A stretch of DNA of 64,000 bases from Rheinheimera sp. MM224 (GTDB lineage Bacteria > Pseudomonadota > Gammaproteobacteria > Enterobacterales > Alteromonadaceae): assembly GCF_947090785.1 (NCBI RefSeq), contig NZ_OX352320.1, positions 3,399,001-3,463,000 of the forward strand. Reading direction: 5' to 3'. The notes below the pieces were generated by a model that had not been told where the DNA came from, did no database searches, and worked only from the letters and a program-made list of their open reading frames with translations. Position 1 is the first letter of the stretch. Each line of letters starts with the position of its first letter. The position numbers and the translations under genes were made by a program. Positions 25,144 to 36,000 of this stretch are shown piece after piece.

Positions 25144-26049
25144 TTATTCTGCTAAGCCAACCACAGTGGTAAAGCTGCTGCTGGTGGCCAGTACCAATAG
25201 CGCCAACAGCATTTCGATAAAAATAGACCGTGCCAGCAACCGGCTGTTCTGCTGCTGCGCCAATGCTTTGACCAGGTTAAATTTATGCCAGGCTGCCAGC
25301 AGTAACATGGCCGCGACCAACATCAGCTTTAACAGCATTAAACGACCATAGTCGGTTACAAACAGCGCTGCAGGCGAATCGAGTAGCTGCAGTAAGATCA
25401 GCACGCCACAGCTGATAAGCACTAACACCACAATTACCGCTACGCGGCCAAACTGCTGCATCAGTGCCAGTAACCTATCCGGGGCTAAGCGGTAACAGCT
25501 TTGCCACAGCGGCAGCAACGAACCTACCCAGGCCGAAATGGCCAGTACATGCAATGTCAGTAATAGCTGCCATGTCCATGTCAAACTGGCCACGTGGCCG
25601 GTTTGACTAAAGCTGGCAGCCAGCAATAAGGCGGCGATACTCACCAGCGCAATGCTACCCGCTTTACCACTGTGGCTAAAGCGCCAGGCCCAAAGCGACA
25701 GCGTCGCAAACCCGCATAACAGTAATAGCAGCTGGGTGCGCATTGCCGATTGCCAAACCATCTGCAGCATCAGGCTATCGGCCATTCCTGCTATACCGGC
25801 CTCGGCTAGTGCGCCTGCCTGTAGCGGCAGATACAGCAGCGCAAGTAGCATACCCACAGCCGACCAGCCCAGTACAAGGCGTTCTAACCACAGCCGAAAT
25901 GCAAGGCAATCAGACTGTCGCTGTGATTGCCGCTGAGTTAAAGCCGGTAACAGCAGCAAAAACGCTGCAGCAATACTGCCGCTAACCGCAAGATAACTCA
26001 GCAGCTTGTGGGCAAATAAGGCTAACACCCAGGCATCGCTAAACATCAT
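25144..26049 (-). CDS. copD: CopD/PcoD-family inner-membrane copper protein
   Basis: A 301-residue protein with about eight hydrophobic segments and conserved histidines at membrane faces (FAHKLLSYL; QTGHVASLTW; LLTLHVLAISAWVGSLLPLW; LAAWHKFNL). CopD works with CopC to move copper across the inner membrane. It lies 14 bases after copC. Two adjacent ATGs are possible starts (26049 and 26046). Confidence 0.87.
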   Translation of the reverse strand: MMFSDAWVLALFAHKLLSYLAVSGSIAAAFLLLLPALTQRQSQRQSDCLAFRLWLERLVLGWSAVGMLLALLYLPLQAGALAEAGIAGMADSLMLQMVWQSAMRTQLLLLLCGFATLSLWAWRFSHSGKAGSIALVSIAALLLAASFSQTGHVASLTWTWQLLLTLHVLAISAWVGSLLPLWQSCYRLAPDRLLALMQQFGRVAVIVVLVLISCGVLILLQLLDSPAALFVTDYGRLMLLKLMLVAAMLLLAAWHKFNLVKALAQQQNSRLLARSIFIEMLLALLVLATSSSFTTVVGLAE

Positions 26050-26063
26050 CAAACCTCGTTTAT

Positions 26064-26462
26064 TTAGTGCTGATGTGCGTGCGCGCTATCAGCTTTCACT
26101 CCGCTGTCCTTGCTAGCGTGCAGCATAAAACTGAAATCACCTTTCATTTTATGATCATCGTTACCCAAGCCGACCCAATTCACCTGATAATTGCCCGCGG
26201 CAAGCGGCGGTAGCGGCCAGCTATATTGAGTTGCGGCTTCAAGGCTTGGCGTGAACGCAAATGCAATTGCAGTAGTCGCATCTTGCAATAGCTCAACTTT
26301 GATCAGCTTGATCGGGCCGCTAAAACTGATGCTCAGTGTGGCCGGAGCCTGCGTCAGCATGGCATTATCTGCTGGCACCGATGCAGTAAGCTTAACATGT
26401 GCCAGCACCGGCGTGGCTGCGGCCATACTGAGTACCGCCAGCAAAGTTATTACTTTTTTCAT
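26064..26462 (-). CDS. copC: CopC periplasmic copper-binding protein
   Basis: A 132-residue protein with signal peptide MKKVITLLAVLSMAAATPVLA. The mature protein begins HVKLTASVPADNA, with the N-terminal His that binds Cu(II) in CopC proteins, and a further GNDDHKMKGDF histidine near the C-terminus. The length and beta-sandwich pattern are typical. AAGGA precedes ATG 26462. It lies between copB and copD. Confidence 0.9.
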   Translation of the reverse strand: MKKVITLLAVLSMAAATPVLAHVKLTASVPADNAMLTQAPATLSISFSGPIKLIKVELLQDATTAIAFAFTPSLEAATQYSWPLPPLAAGNYQVNWVGLGNDDHKMKGDFSFMLHASKDSGVKADSAHAHQH

Positions 26463-26479
26463 AATCATGTCCTTCACGT

Positions 26480-27655
26480 TTAAAACCAAAACCTGATGCC
26501 GGCAACCCAGGATGTTTCTGCTGTCGATGCATCCTGCAGGCGGGCAAAATCTGCCGTGTTACCATATTTGTTATGCCACTCTACCCCGACATAGGGTGCG
26601 AACTGGCGGGAGAATTCATAGCGCAGCCGAAGCCCTGCCCCCAGTGAAGACAGGCCTTTACCCAGCTGATTGACCTCATCGTCTTTGCCATAGGCCGTCA
26701 GTTCAGCCCGCGCCTGTAAAATCAGGCGCTGAGTTAACAGCAGCTCGTATTCGGCTTCGGCACTTAGCGCAGTGCGCCCACCACTGCCCAGATAAGCCGT
26801 TACGTCCACTTCAAACCAATACGGCGCCAGGCCCTGCACACCCAATGCCAGCCACTGCCGGTTTGTACCATCGGCAACCTGGTCAACCCGCAGCCCAAGC
26901 TGACGGTCCCAATAGGCCGCTATCGCATGACTCCAAAGCAACTCGGTACTGCTTTGCTCCAGCTTACCCTCACTGACTTCAGCTTCGGTTTTCAGCACCA
27001 GCCGCTCATAGGTTGTGCCATACCAGGCTTGCAGCTCCAGTTCGCCAGCTCCACTGTCAGTGACATATTCCAGCCGGTCGCCCAGCACCGACCACTGTGG
27101 ATGTTCAACGCCGTGCTTTAAATGGCGTGAATCGGCCATGCCATAGGGCCCGTCAGTCAAGGTGTATCCGTTTGAGTAAGCATGTGGATCGCGGGCATTA
27201 GCCGGCGCCTTACCGCCTTGCATCTGCATATCGGCATGGTTCATCGTGCTGTGATCCATACTGCTGTGATCCACGGCCTGCTCAGCATGGGTCATTTCAC
27301 TATGGTTCATCTCGGTATGATCCATTTTGCTATGGTCCACTTCGCTGTGGTCCATCTGGCTATGGTCTACGGCCTGCTCAGCGTGGCCCATTTTACTGTG
27401 GTCCATGCCGCTATGATCCATCTGACTGTGATCCATGTCACTAGGGTTCGTCTGGCTATGGTCAACCGCCTGCTCAGCGTGGTTCATCTTGCTATGATCC
27501 ATTTTGCCGTGGTCCATTTTGCTGTGGTCCATGCCACTGTGCGTTGGTACCGGCGGTTTCTCAGTGGCGTTCTGCGCTGCCACGCCAGGGCTGAGCGCCA
27601 CAGTACAGGCCAGCGCCAGCAGCGACAAGGTTAGCGTTACGTTGGCTGTTTTCAT
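26480..27655 (-). CDS. copB: CopB/PcoB outer-membrane copper resistance protein
   Basis: A 391-residue protein with a signal peptide (to VAAQ) and then a long low-complexity region of MDHSKM/MDHSQM/MNHAEQAVDHS repeats (about residues 40-150), rich in Met and His for copper binding. A C-terminal beta-barrel follows (DGPYGMADSRHLKHGVEHPQ to VAGIRFWF). The final Phe fits an outer-membrane barrel. Its ATG overlaps the copA oxidase stop as ATGA. The repeat region is longer than in many CopB proteins. Confidence 0.9.
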   Translation of the reverse strand: MKTANVTLTLSLLALACTVALSPGVAAQNATEKPPVPTHSGMDHSKMDHGKMDHSKMNHAEQAVDHSQTNPSDMDHSQMDHSGMDHSKMGHAEQAVDHSQMDHSEVDHSKMDHTEMNHSEMTHAEQAVDHSSMDHSTMNHADMQMQGGKAPANARDPHAYSNGYTLTDGPYGMADSRHLKHGVEHPQWSVLGDRLEYVTDSGAGELELQAWYGTTYERLVLKTEAEVSEGKLEQSSTELLWSHAIAAYWDRQLGLRVDQVADGTNRQWLALGVQGLAPYWFEVDVTAYLGSGGRTALSAEAEYELLLTQRLILQARAELTAYGKDDEVNQLGKGLSSLGAGLRLRYEFSRQFAPYVGVEWHNKYGNTADFARLQDASTAETSWVAGIRFWF

Positions 27656-29463
27656 GACACCACCACTTCTCTGAACATACCCGCATCCATATGGAACAAT
27701 AAATGACAATGCCAGGCCCAGCGCCCGACATCATGCGGCGTGGTTAAAAAGCTGATGCGCTGCGCCGGTTGCACCGGAATGGTATGGCGGCGTACCTGTA
27801 CGGCACCGTTGTCACTTTCCAGATCACTCCACATACCGTGTAAATGCATCGGGTGGGTCATCATGGTGTCGTTTTGCAAGATCACCCGGATACGCTGATT
27901 GTGCTTCATATGCACCGGTGTGCTTTTACTAAACTCTAAGCCATCGAATGACCAGGTGTAGCGCTCCATATTGCCGGTCAGATGCAGCTCAATTTCCGCC
28001 TCCGGGCCGCCCGGTTCAATAATACCGTCCAGCGAATGTAAATCGGCCAGGGTCAGCGCGCGCCGCCCGGTATTGCGCAAACCAATGCCCGGATCGTCCA
28101 GGTTGGTTCTTGGCATATCCACCCGCATATCCACCGACGGGCCATACTCGGTGCTGGCATGACGCACAGTTGAACTGGCTTTGGCATAAGGCACCGCCGG
28201 GCCATGCTGACTGTGATCGATAGCCATAGCACCATGCTGGCTATGATCTTCCGCGCCATTGCCGTGCGCCATCGCGCTGTGGCCGTGGCTGTGGCTGTCG
28301 CTTGCGCCATGGTTCATATTGCCCATCATGTCAGCCATCGTCAGCCATTCCACCGGATCCAGCGCAGGCACCGGTGCATTTAAGCTCTCGGCCACGGCCA
28401 GGGTACCGCGGGCATAGCCACTGCGGTCCATGCTCTGGGCAAAAATGGTGTAGGCATCATTTTGCGGCGAGACGACAACATCATAGGTTTCGCCCGGGCC
28501 AAAGCGGAACTCATCTACCGTTACCGGGTGTACATTCTGGCCGTCAGCCTGCACCACAGTCATTTTCAGCTCGGGAATACGCACATCAAAAAAGCTGTTG
28601 CTGGAGCCATTGATAAAACGCAGCCGCACACGCTCACCGCGCTTAAATAGGCCGCGCCAGTTTGCCAGCGGCGAACTGCCATTGATTAAATAGGTAAAAG
28701 TGGCCGCGGAGATATCCGCCAGATCGGTGGGGTTCATCCGCATTTGCTGCCACATCTGCCGTTTCGCCAGCGCCGCGTCCAGCCCTCTGTCAGTGATATC
28801 GCGCAGCATGTCCTGCACTGTTGGCTGATTAAAATTGTACAAATCACTTTGCACTTTTAATTTGCGAAACACCGTATGTGGATCTTCATCGGTCCAGTCT
28901 GACAGCTGCACCACATATTCGCGATCGGCGGCAATTACATCCTGCGCTTTGGGTTCAATGATCAGCGCGCCATACATGCCGGTCATTTCCTGAAAGCCAC
29001 TGTGCGAGTGATACCAGTACGTGCCGCTTTGCTTTAACGTAAAACGATAGACAAAGGTTTCGCCGGGCATAATGCCTCTGAAGCTCATGCCGGGTACGCC
29101 GTCCATCTGGTAGGGTAAAATAATACCGTGCCAGTGAATTGAGCTGGGCACCGACAAGGTATTGGTTACCCGTATGGTCACGTCATCGCCTTCTCGCAAG
29201 CGTAAGGTCGGTGCCGGTATCGAACCATTGATGGTGGTGGCTTTACGGACCACGCCGGTAAAATTTACCAGCGCTTCGCCGATGGTTAAATCAATCACGT
29301 TACCGCTGAGCTCAGTGGCATAGCCGGTAAAGGCATTATCTTTAAAGGCGCTACCCGCCCTGACGATATGCGGAAAAGTGGCCAGCACGCCGCCCACCGC
29401 CAGCCCCTGAACAAAACGGCGCCGTGAAACAGATAACGGCATCATGGTTTTGGCTTTTGTCAT
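27652..29463 (-). CDS. copA: CopA/PcoA-family multicopper oxidase
   Basis: A 603-residue periplasmic oxidase that likely turns Cu(I) into Cu(II). A Tat signal (SRRRFVQGLAVGG) exports it folded. Copper ligands are present: HWHGIILPYQMDGVP, YWYHSHSGFQEMTGMYG, HPMHLHGMW and the type 1 site WAWHCHLLFHMDAGM. A Met/His-rich insert (about 390-440) contains HSHGHSAMAHGNG and DHSQHGAMA. I chose ATG 29463 with GGAGG upstream. It is first gene of the copper operon; a CopR/CusR box lies 71 bases upstream. It is distinct from the P-type ATPase also called copA. Confidence 0.93.
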   Translation of the reverse strand: MTKAKTMMPLSVSRRRFVQGLAVGGVLATFPHIVRAGSAFKDNAFTGYATELSGNVIDLTIGEALVNFTGVVRKATTINGSIPAPTLRLREGDDVTIRVTNTLSVPSSIHWHGIILPYQMDGVPGMSFRGIMPGETFVYRFTLKQSGTYWYHSHSGFQEMTGMYGALIIEPKAQDVIAADREYVVQLSDWTDEDPHTVFRKLKVQSDLYNFNQPTVQDMLRDITDRGLDAALAKRQMWQQMRMNPTDLADISAATFTYLINGSSPLANWRGLFKRGERVRLRFINGSSNSFFDVRIPELKMTVVQADGQNVHPVTVDEFRFGPGETYDVVVSPQNDAYTIFAQSMDRSGYARGTLAVAESLNAPVPALDPVEWLTMADMMGNMNHGASDSHSHGHSAMAHGNGAEDHSQHGAMAIDHSQHGPAVPYAKASSTVRHASTEYGPSVDMRVDMPRTNLDDPGIGLRNTGRRALTLADLHSLDGIIEPGGPEAEIELHLTGNMERYTWSFDGLEFSKSTPVHMKHNQRIRVILQNDTMMTHPMHLHGMWSDLESDNGAVQVRRHTIPVQPAQRISFLTTPHDVGRWAWHCHLLFHMDAGMFREVVVS

Positions 29464-29533
29464 TTGGAACCTCCAATGCATTTTGTATGCTAAGCAGTGT
29501 AGTGTGCGAAACTGTCAGCAGCATGACCTGAAC

Positions 29534-29549
29534 ATGACAAAGTTGTAAT
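29534..29549. promoter_or_regulatory. CusR/CopR box between cop operon and copRS
   Basis: ATGACAA-AG-TTGTAAT differs from the CusR/CopR dyad ATGACAA-N2-TTGTCAT in one base. It lies between the divergent oxidase and response regulator genes. Confidence 0.8.
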
Positions 29550-29629
29550 CTTAGCGTCATGTTGCTGTTTGCTGCTTTATGGCGTAATACTGCCAGAGCT
29601 ATGCCAGATCCATGTTTGGGGAGAACAAG

Positions 29630-30316
29630 GTGCGTTTGCTGATTGTAGAAGATGAACAAAAAACCGGTGACTATTTAAAGCAAGGCCTGAGCGAAGCCGG
29701 TTTTCAGGTGTCACTGGTCAGAAATGGCCTGGATGGCCATCATCTGGCGATGACAGAAGATTTCGATTTAATCATGCTGGATGTGATGCTGCCGGACGTC
29801 AGCGGCTTACGTATTGTTCAGGCGCTAAGAGAAAATCATAACCATACGCCGGTACTATTTCTGTCGGCCCGCGACAGCGTCGACGACCGGGTAAAAGGCC
29901 TGGAGCTTGGCGCCGACGACTACCTGATCAAACCCTTTGCTTTCTCAGAGGTGCTGGCAAGGGTCAGAACCCTGCTACGCCGTGGTCAGGCCGCACCGCA
30001 GTCAGAATTATTACAAGTTGCCGATTTACAACTGGATATTGCTAAGCGTAAAGCTAGTCGTAGCGGTGCCAAAATAGCGCTGAGTAATCAGGAATTTAGC
30101 TTGCTTGAACTGCTGATGCGCCGCCGTGGTGAAGTTCTGCCGCGCTCGTTAATCGCCTCGCAGGTATGGGATATGAATTTTGACAGCGACACCAATGTGA
30201 TTGACGTTGCTATTCGCCGCTTGCGCGGCAAAATTGATGACGGCTTTGCGGCAAAACTGATCCATACCGTGCGCGGTATGGGCTATAAACTGGACGATGA
30301 GCAATCTGATGCATAA
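29630..30316 (+). CDS. copR: Copper-responsive response regulator CopR/CusR
   Basis: A 228-residue OmpR-family regulator. Asp51 lies in [11 protein letters not shown], Lys in YLIKPF, and the winged helix carries [24 protein letters not shown] and [15 protein letters not shown], typical of CusR/CopR/PcoR. I chose GTG 29630 with GGGGAG at the right distance; the upstream ATG at 29612 overlaps that site. It is cotranscribed with copS and probably binds the dyad at 29534. Confidence 0.9.
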   Translation: MRLLIVEDEQKTGDYLKQGLSEAGFQVSLVRNGLDGHHLAMTEDFDLIMLDVMLPDVSGLRIVQALRENHNHTPVLFLSARDSVDDRVKGLELGADDYLIKPFAFSEVLARVRTLLRRGQAAPQSELLQVADLQLDIAKRKASRSGAKIALSNQEFSLLELLMRRRGEVLPRSLIASQVWDMNFDSDTNVIDVAIRRLRGKIDDGFAAKLIHTVRGMGYKLDDEQSDA

Positions 30317-31700
30317 CGCTGGCACACGCCCCCTGTCGATCACCGTTCGCGTGGTCCTTTTCGTCGCGCTGACTATTTCGATCTGCCTGTTTTTCGTGCA
30401 GCAATTGCTGCTTAGCTCCGTCGAACATCACTTTATCGAACAGGATGCCGACGAGTTAGCCGTGATCCTGCACGCGGTTGAGCACACGCTGACTACCGCT
30501 CAGGACGGCCAGCAACAGCCGGCACAGACGCTGGCCAAAGCGGTATCGGGCCATCACGGTGTTTACTATCAGGTGATGGATAGCCAAAACCGCTTACTGT
30601 ACCGCAATGCCGACGTTGACTTAAGCCTGCTGGCTGCCAACACCCCGGCCAGCGCCGACTACAATGCCAAAACCATCCACCACTGGCAGCTGGACGGCAA
30701 AGCCTATCGCGGTGTGTTCAGCCGCCTGACCACGGCAGATCAGCACTATAAGGTAATTGCTGCTATTGATATCAGTTTTCATACCCATTTCTTGGCGCAG
30801 TTACAGCGCAGCCTGGGGCTGATTTTACTCGGCTCTGCACTGCTCACCTTGCTGGCGGCCTGGCTGGCGGTGCATCAGGGGTTGAATCCACTCAGAGGCC
30901 TTAGCGAACAAATGCGTGATATTCAAACCAGTAAACTGGATATTCGCTTGTCCCCGGGCGAGGTCCCGACCGAACTGCGCCACATGGTGCAGTCTTTTAA
31001 TCTGATGTTAGATCGGCTGGAGCAGGGGTTTACCAAGCTGTCGCACTTTAGTGCCGACATTGCCCACGAGCTGCGCACGCCGCTGACCAATATGATCACG
31101 CAAACGCAGGTCAGCTTATCGCGCGCGCGCAGCGCCGACGAGTACCAGAATCTGCTGTTCTCCAATCTGGAAGAGCTGGAGCGGCTGAATAAAATGATTA
31201 GCGATATGCTGTGGCTGGCCAAAAGTGACAATGGCCTGTTAACACTGCAAAAGCAGCCGCTGGAGCTAAAGCAGGAAGTGGCCGCAATTTTCAACTTTTT
31301 CGAAGCCTGGGCGGCAGAAAGTCAGGTTGGCCTTAGCTATCACGGTGCCAATATTATTGTGCAGGCAGATCGCACCTTGCTGCGCCACGCCCTGACCAAT
31401 TTATTATCCAATGCGCTTAGGTATACCCCGCCCGGCGAAACCATTACCGTCAGCACCACCGCAGCAGCCGACAGCACCACCATCACGGTAGAAAACCCGG
31501 GCCAGCCGATCCCGCCACAGCATTTGCCGTTTTTATTCGATCGCTTCTATCGTGCTGACGCCTCGCGCCAACGCCAGATAGAAGGCTCGGGTTTGGGCCT
31601 AGCCATTACCAAAGCCATAGTCGATGCTCATCAGGGCCAGTTAAGCGTCGAATCAGATGCGCGCTCTACCCGCTTTAGCATCAGGCTTAAACTGGCGTGA
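30297..31700 (+). CDS. copS: Heavy-metal sensor histidine kinase CopS/CusS
   Basis: A 467-residue sensor. Two membrane segments (about 17-40 and 173-193) flank a periplasmic domain with several histidines ([15 protein letters not shown]). HAMP and HisKA ([21 protein letters not shown]) follow, then HATPase ([33 protein letters not shown]). It overlaps copR by 20 bases, or 8 if the second ATG is used. It senses periplasmic copper by family analogy. Confidence 0.9.
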   Translation: MSNLMHNAGTRPLSITVRVVLFVALTISICLFFVQQLLLSSVEHHFIEQDADELAVILHAVEHTLTTAQDGQQQPAQTLAKAVSGHHGVYYQVMDSQNRLLYRNADVDLSLLAANTPASADYNAKTIHHWQLDGKAYRGVFSRLTTADQHYKVIAAIDISFHTHFLAQLQRSLGLILLGSALLTLLAAWLAVHQGLNPLRGLSEQMRDIQTSKLDIRLSPGEVPTELRHMVQSFNLMLDRLEQGFTKLSHFSADIAHELRTPLTNMITQTQVSLSRARSADEYQNLLFSNLEELERLNKMISDMLWLAKSDNGLLTLQKQPLELKQEVAAIFNFFEAWAAESQVGLSYHGANIIVQADRTLLRHALTNLLSNALRYTPPGETITVSTTAAADSTTITVENPGQPIPPQHLPFLFDRFYRADASRQRQIEGSGLGLAITKAIVDAHQGQLSVESDARSTRFSIRLKLA

Positions 31701-31764
31701 CGTCGGTTAAACTCACCGCGGTGCTATGCGGTATTAGCCAAGTAACATCCACAGTCGGGATTGG

Positions 31765-31974
31765 CTATATCCAAAACAGAATTGATAAGTACTTTGAAAA
31801 AGCACAAATTAAGTTTCTTTGGTTACTAGCCCACAGAGCGGTAAGGGATCTTTCGACCTGAATCCAATACTCGATGTTTCCTTGTTCATTCCGCCAATCC
31901 TGTTCAATTGTCCTGACATATTCATACATTGATGCAAATGCAAAACCCTGATTAGGTAGTGGTCCAACAGTCAC
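31765..31974 (-). CDS. Possible small hypothetical protein or gene fragment
   Basis: A 69-codon frame. The stretch MYEYVRTIEQDWRNEQGNIEYWIQVERSLTAL has protein-like composition, and may be the remnant of a larger gene. There is no clear ribosome binding site. It could equally be chance. Confidence 0.25.
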   Translation of the reverse strand: MTVGPLPNQGFAFASMYEYVRTIEQDWRNEQGNIEYWIQVERSLTALWASNQRNLICAFSKYLSILFWI

Positions 31975-32161
31975 TGATTTGATCTAATCTGAACAGCAGC
32001 CTCTCGTTTGAGGTAGACCCTATGTTGAATTCCATATGTGACAACTCCTTTTTCAATCTTGGCGATGTCTAGGAAATAAATGGCGAGTCGGTCATCTAAA
32101 CTGTAACTTAATTACAGTAATGAACACCAAGTTACAACTTAACATTTTAAGCAAAACAGAA

Positions 32162-32254
32162 AGTTCATTTTATGTTTAAAAAGCAAGAGTTCATTTTATG
32201 GTTTAAAATCACCTAAGCAACTGATATTTAAAGAACATAAGAGTTCACTTTATG
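32162..32254 (+). repeat. Three direct repeats AGTTCA(T/C)TTTATG
   Basis: Copies lie at 32162-32174, 32188-32200 and 32242-32254, each followed by a T/A-rich GTTTAAAA-like tail. Start-to-start distances are 26 and 54 bases (about one and two units). They could be protein-binding sites or remains of an iteron set. Confidence 0.7.
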
Positions 32255-32309
32255 GTTAAAACGACATCTTTAGCTCAATGAGCGATTCCCTAAAGTAACA
32301 CTTTAATCA

Positions 32310-32397
32310 CTGCTTTTCACTGAAAGCAGACAATCCTGCCAAAACTAAAGCTGAGCTCTCGAAAATTTCGAGACTTCAATACATCGTTAAAACGTAA
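32310..32397 (+). repeat. Dispersed ~85-bp repeat, copy B
   Basis: It has the same block order and spacing as copy A at 19382: CTGCTTTTCACTGAAAGC, 47 bases from block start to the palindrome TCTCGAAAATTTCGAGA (32357-32373), ending CGTTAAAA. The two copies are in the same orientation and flank the copper block. Confidence 0.75.
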
Positions 32398-32650
32398 AAA
32401 AGCGCACATTGATTTTTTCTTTTTTTACTAGTTATAAGCGTTCGGATTATAACGATGTAGCACAAAAAATTAGCTGTCCACTACAATAAACCGAGCAATG
32501 ACATTTTTATGTAAAAAAACCACCATCAATGGAGACTGACAATCAGATAGCTATGTAAGGAACAATTGACTGCAAACGCTCCCCTGAACATCTTCGCTTT
32601 CATTTAGAGCCCTCGATGCTCAGTGGAGTTTCGAGGGCTCTTAAACAACG

Positions 32651-33004
32651 TCATTTCACAATGAAGCCAACTGTATTGGTTATCTCGTGTAAATCCCGAC
32701 CCTTTACCATATAACTAATCGTATATTGGCCTGCCGGTAAACAAGACAGCTGAACACGATGCTCCCAATTCGTAGTGGTCCTTGGCCGAAACCCGACGTC
32801 AATAAGTGTCCCTTTCGCATCAGAGAGCATGAACTGCTTGAGCTTATGCTTTTGCGTGAATCGGACATAGAACGTATCTGGGCATGTTGGAAACACGTCG
32901 CCATCAGCAGGAGAGACTTTCCGGGTGATGGGGTGCGTTTCGGCCATGTTTGGCCACAACACTAAAGCCGTGGTAACTATCAACAGCAGTTTGATAAGAC
33001 GCAT
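32651..33004 (-). CDS. CopC-domain periplasmic protein at the end of the czc operon
   Basis: A 117-residue protein. The signal peptide ends near AETHPITRKVSPADG; the mature start His and the beta-sandwich pattern (FYVRFTQKHKLKQFMLSDAKG; LPAGQYTISYMVKGRDLHEITNTVGFIVK) fit CopC. Two cysteines (TCPD, LSCLP) may form a disulfide, unlike the copC at 26 kb. AAGGAGG precedes ATG. It is 47 bases after czcA, with a perfect hairpin (33025-33044) in between that may tune expression. A periplasmic metal carrier for the RND pump is a fair guess. Confidence 0.7.
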   Translation of the reverse strand: MRLIKLLLIVTTALVLWPNMAETHPITRKVSPADGDVFPTCPDTFYVRFTQKHKLKQFMLSDAKGTLIDVGFRPRTTTNWEHRVQLSCLPAGQYTISYMVKGRDLHEITNTVGFIVK

Positions 33005-33051
33005 ACATCCTCCTTTGAGGATAAAACGCAGCTTTCGCTGCGTTCATTAGG

Positions 33052-36000
33052 TTATTTGTTTGACCGGATAAGCCGGCACAACGCGGGCAATACCACCAGG
33101 GTTAGCAAGGTTGACGAAATAATGCCGCCAATCACCACTGTTGCCAGTGGCCGCTGAATTTCCGCGCCGGTCCCGGTGTTAAATGCCATGGGCACAAAAC
33201 CAAGACTTGCCACCAACGCCGTCATCAGTACCGGTCTTAAACGGGATAAAGCGCCATTTTCAATCGCCTGACGCCATCGCTGACCTTCTTCCTGCAATTG
33301 CTTAATAAAGCTCACCAGCACGATGCCGTTCAGCACAGCGATCCCTGATAGCGCAATAAAGCCAACAGCCGCAGAAATAGACATCGGCATGTCACGCAGC
33401 ACTAAGGCAAAAACACCACCGGTCAGTGCCAGTGGCACACCACTGAACACCACCAATGAATCCCGCCAGGAATTTAACGCGCTATAGAGCAAGGCGAATA
33501 TCAACAGCAGCGTCAACGGCACAACAATGGATAGTCGTTCCGATGCAGACTGCAGTTGCTTGAAGGTGCCGCCATAATCCACCCAATAGCCATCAGGCAG
33601 GGCAACATCGGCCATCACCTTTTGCACATCCTGGATAAAACTGCTGATATCCCGGCCATCAACGTTGGCGGTGACCACCACATTGCGTTTGCCACTTTCC
33701 CGGTTGATTTGGTTGGGACCCACAATTTCATTGATCCGCGCAATTTCACCCAGTGGGACATAACGCAGCTCTGCCGAATCGTCAACCGGCAAGGCCACAG
33801 GGATTTGCGCCAGTGCCGATGGGTCTTCCCGCAGCGATTCCGGTAAGCGCATCAATAATTTAAAGCGCCTGTCGCCTTCATACATCAGGCCCAGCTCCCG
33901 GCCGCCAATGGCGGTTTGGATCACCTGCTGCATCATCGCGACATCCATCCCCACCAATGCCAGGTGGTCACGCTCCGGCTCAATCGAAATCATCGGTAAA
34001 CCACTGGCTTGTTCCATCCGGGCATCAACCGCCCCAGGTACATCGGCAAGCACAGCAGCCACTTTCGCGCCGACGGCATTCAGTGCATCCAGATCATCAC
34101 CGTAAATCCGAATGGCTACATCCGCTCTGACCCCGGCAATGAGCTCGTTAAAGCGCATCTGAATAGGCTGCGTGAACTCGTAATTGTTGCCGGGGACTTT
34201 TTCCACGATTGCCCGGATACGCCGCTCTACATCCGCTTTGGTGTCCGAAGGCTCTGGCCACTGGCTACGCTCTTTGAGCATGATGAAGGTATCTGCGACA
34301 TTCGGTGGCATCGGATCGGTCGCTATCTCCGGAGTGCCAATTTTAGAAAATACCCGTTCCACTTCAGGCACCTGTGCAATTTTTGCTTCCAGCGCCAATT
34401 GCATCTGAACGGATTGCGCGAGGCCGGTGCCGGGAATACGCATGGCATGCATCGCAATATCCCCTTCATCGAGCTGGGGTAAAAACTCACTGCCCATTCT
34501 GGAGGCCTGCCACACAGAGCCACCGACCAGAAGCAGGGCTGTAATGGCAACAAGCAACGGCTGACCCAATGCAAATTTCAGCATCGGATGGTATGTGCGA
34601 CGCACGGCAACCATCAGACGGTTTTCTTTCTCAGAGATAGGACCACTGACAAACAAACCGATGGCCGCTGGCACAAAGGTCAGGGCCAGGATCATGGCTC
34701 CCAATAATGCCGCAATCACCGTGAAAGCCATTGGCTCGAACATTTTGCCCTCGACACCACTGAGCGCAAAAATCGGCAGATACACCAGCATGATGATAAA
34801 GACACCAAACATTGCGGGCGTGATCACCTCTTTCGTGGCGTGATAGACAATCTCCAGCCGTTCAGACAGCGTCAGTAACCGGCCATGATGATGCTGGGCC
34901 ATGCCTAAGCGGCGAAGACAGTTTTCAACCACGATCACCGCACCATCGACAATCAGGCCAAAGTCAATCGCGCCAAGACTCATCAGATTACCGCTCATTT
35001 TATTAGCTGCCATGCCAGAGATAGCAAACAGCATACTCAAGGGGATCACCAGTGCCGTGATAATAGCGGCGCGGATGTTACCCAAAAATAAAAACAGCAC
35101 GACAATCACCAGCACCGCGCCTTCAAACAGATTGCGCTTCACCGTATCGATGGTTTTATCAACCAACACTTCCCGGTTGTAGCTGATTTCCGTTTGCACG
35201 CCTTTGGGTAACCGCTGATTAATATCTGCAAGCTTCTGGGCAACATCCTGTGACACGGTTCGGCTGTTTTGGCCAAGCAACATCATCACCGTGCCAAGGA
35301 CCACTTCCTGTCCGTCCTGCGTCGCAGCGCCGGTGCGAAGCTGTTTGCCGATAGCCACCTGCGCGACGTCTTTGACCCGGACCGGGGCATCATCGCGTTT
35401 TGTCACGACCAGCTCTTCAATCTCGGCAATGGATTGCAGCTGACCTGGTGAGCGGATCAACCATTGTTCCCCATTGCGTTCAATGTAGCCTGCACCGATA
35501 TTGGCATTGTTGCGCTCTAAGGCATCGGCAAGATCATCCAGCGTCAACTTAAACGCCAGCAATTTGACCAGATCAGGGGCCACCTGATATTCGCGGACAA
35601 AACCACCAATAGTATTGATTTCCGTCACGCCTTTGACTTTCAGCAGCTGGGGTTTTATCACCCAATCCTGAATGGTCCGCAGATCTTCAGCGGTATAAGG
35701 CTTGCCATCTGCATTCAGTGCCTCGCCGGTGGCTTTAACGGTATAGGAAAAAATCTCGCCAAGCCCCGAGACAATAGGCCCCATTTCCGGCTCAATACCT
35801 GGTGGAATATCCTGACGGGCCATCTGTAACCGCTCGGCCACTTGCTGTCTGGCCCAATAAATATCGGTGCCTTCTTCAAAGACGACGGTCACCTGAGACA
35901 AACCATAGCGGGATAACGAGCGGGTGTATTCCAGCTGTGGCAGACCCGCCATCGCGGTTTCGACCGGATAGGTGATGCGCTGCTCAGATTCAAGCGGGGA

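Larger units (their letters stand above)
31701..32650. other. 950-base non-coding junction between copper and czc blocks
   Basis: The stretch holds a weak small open frame (31765-31974, minus), three AGTTCA(T/C)TTTATG direct repeats, copy B of a dispersed repeat and AT-rich DNA. I see no firm gene. It looks like a seam between two acquired segments. Confidence 0.55.

Noticed and set aside
27182..27634. 150-codon plus-strand frame opposite copB
   Set aside because: It is the complement of the Met/His repeat region; periodic sequence keeps the opposite frame open.
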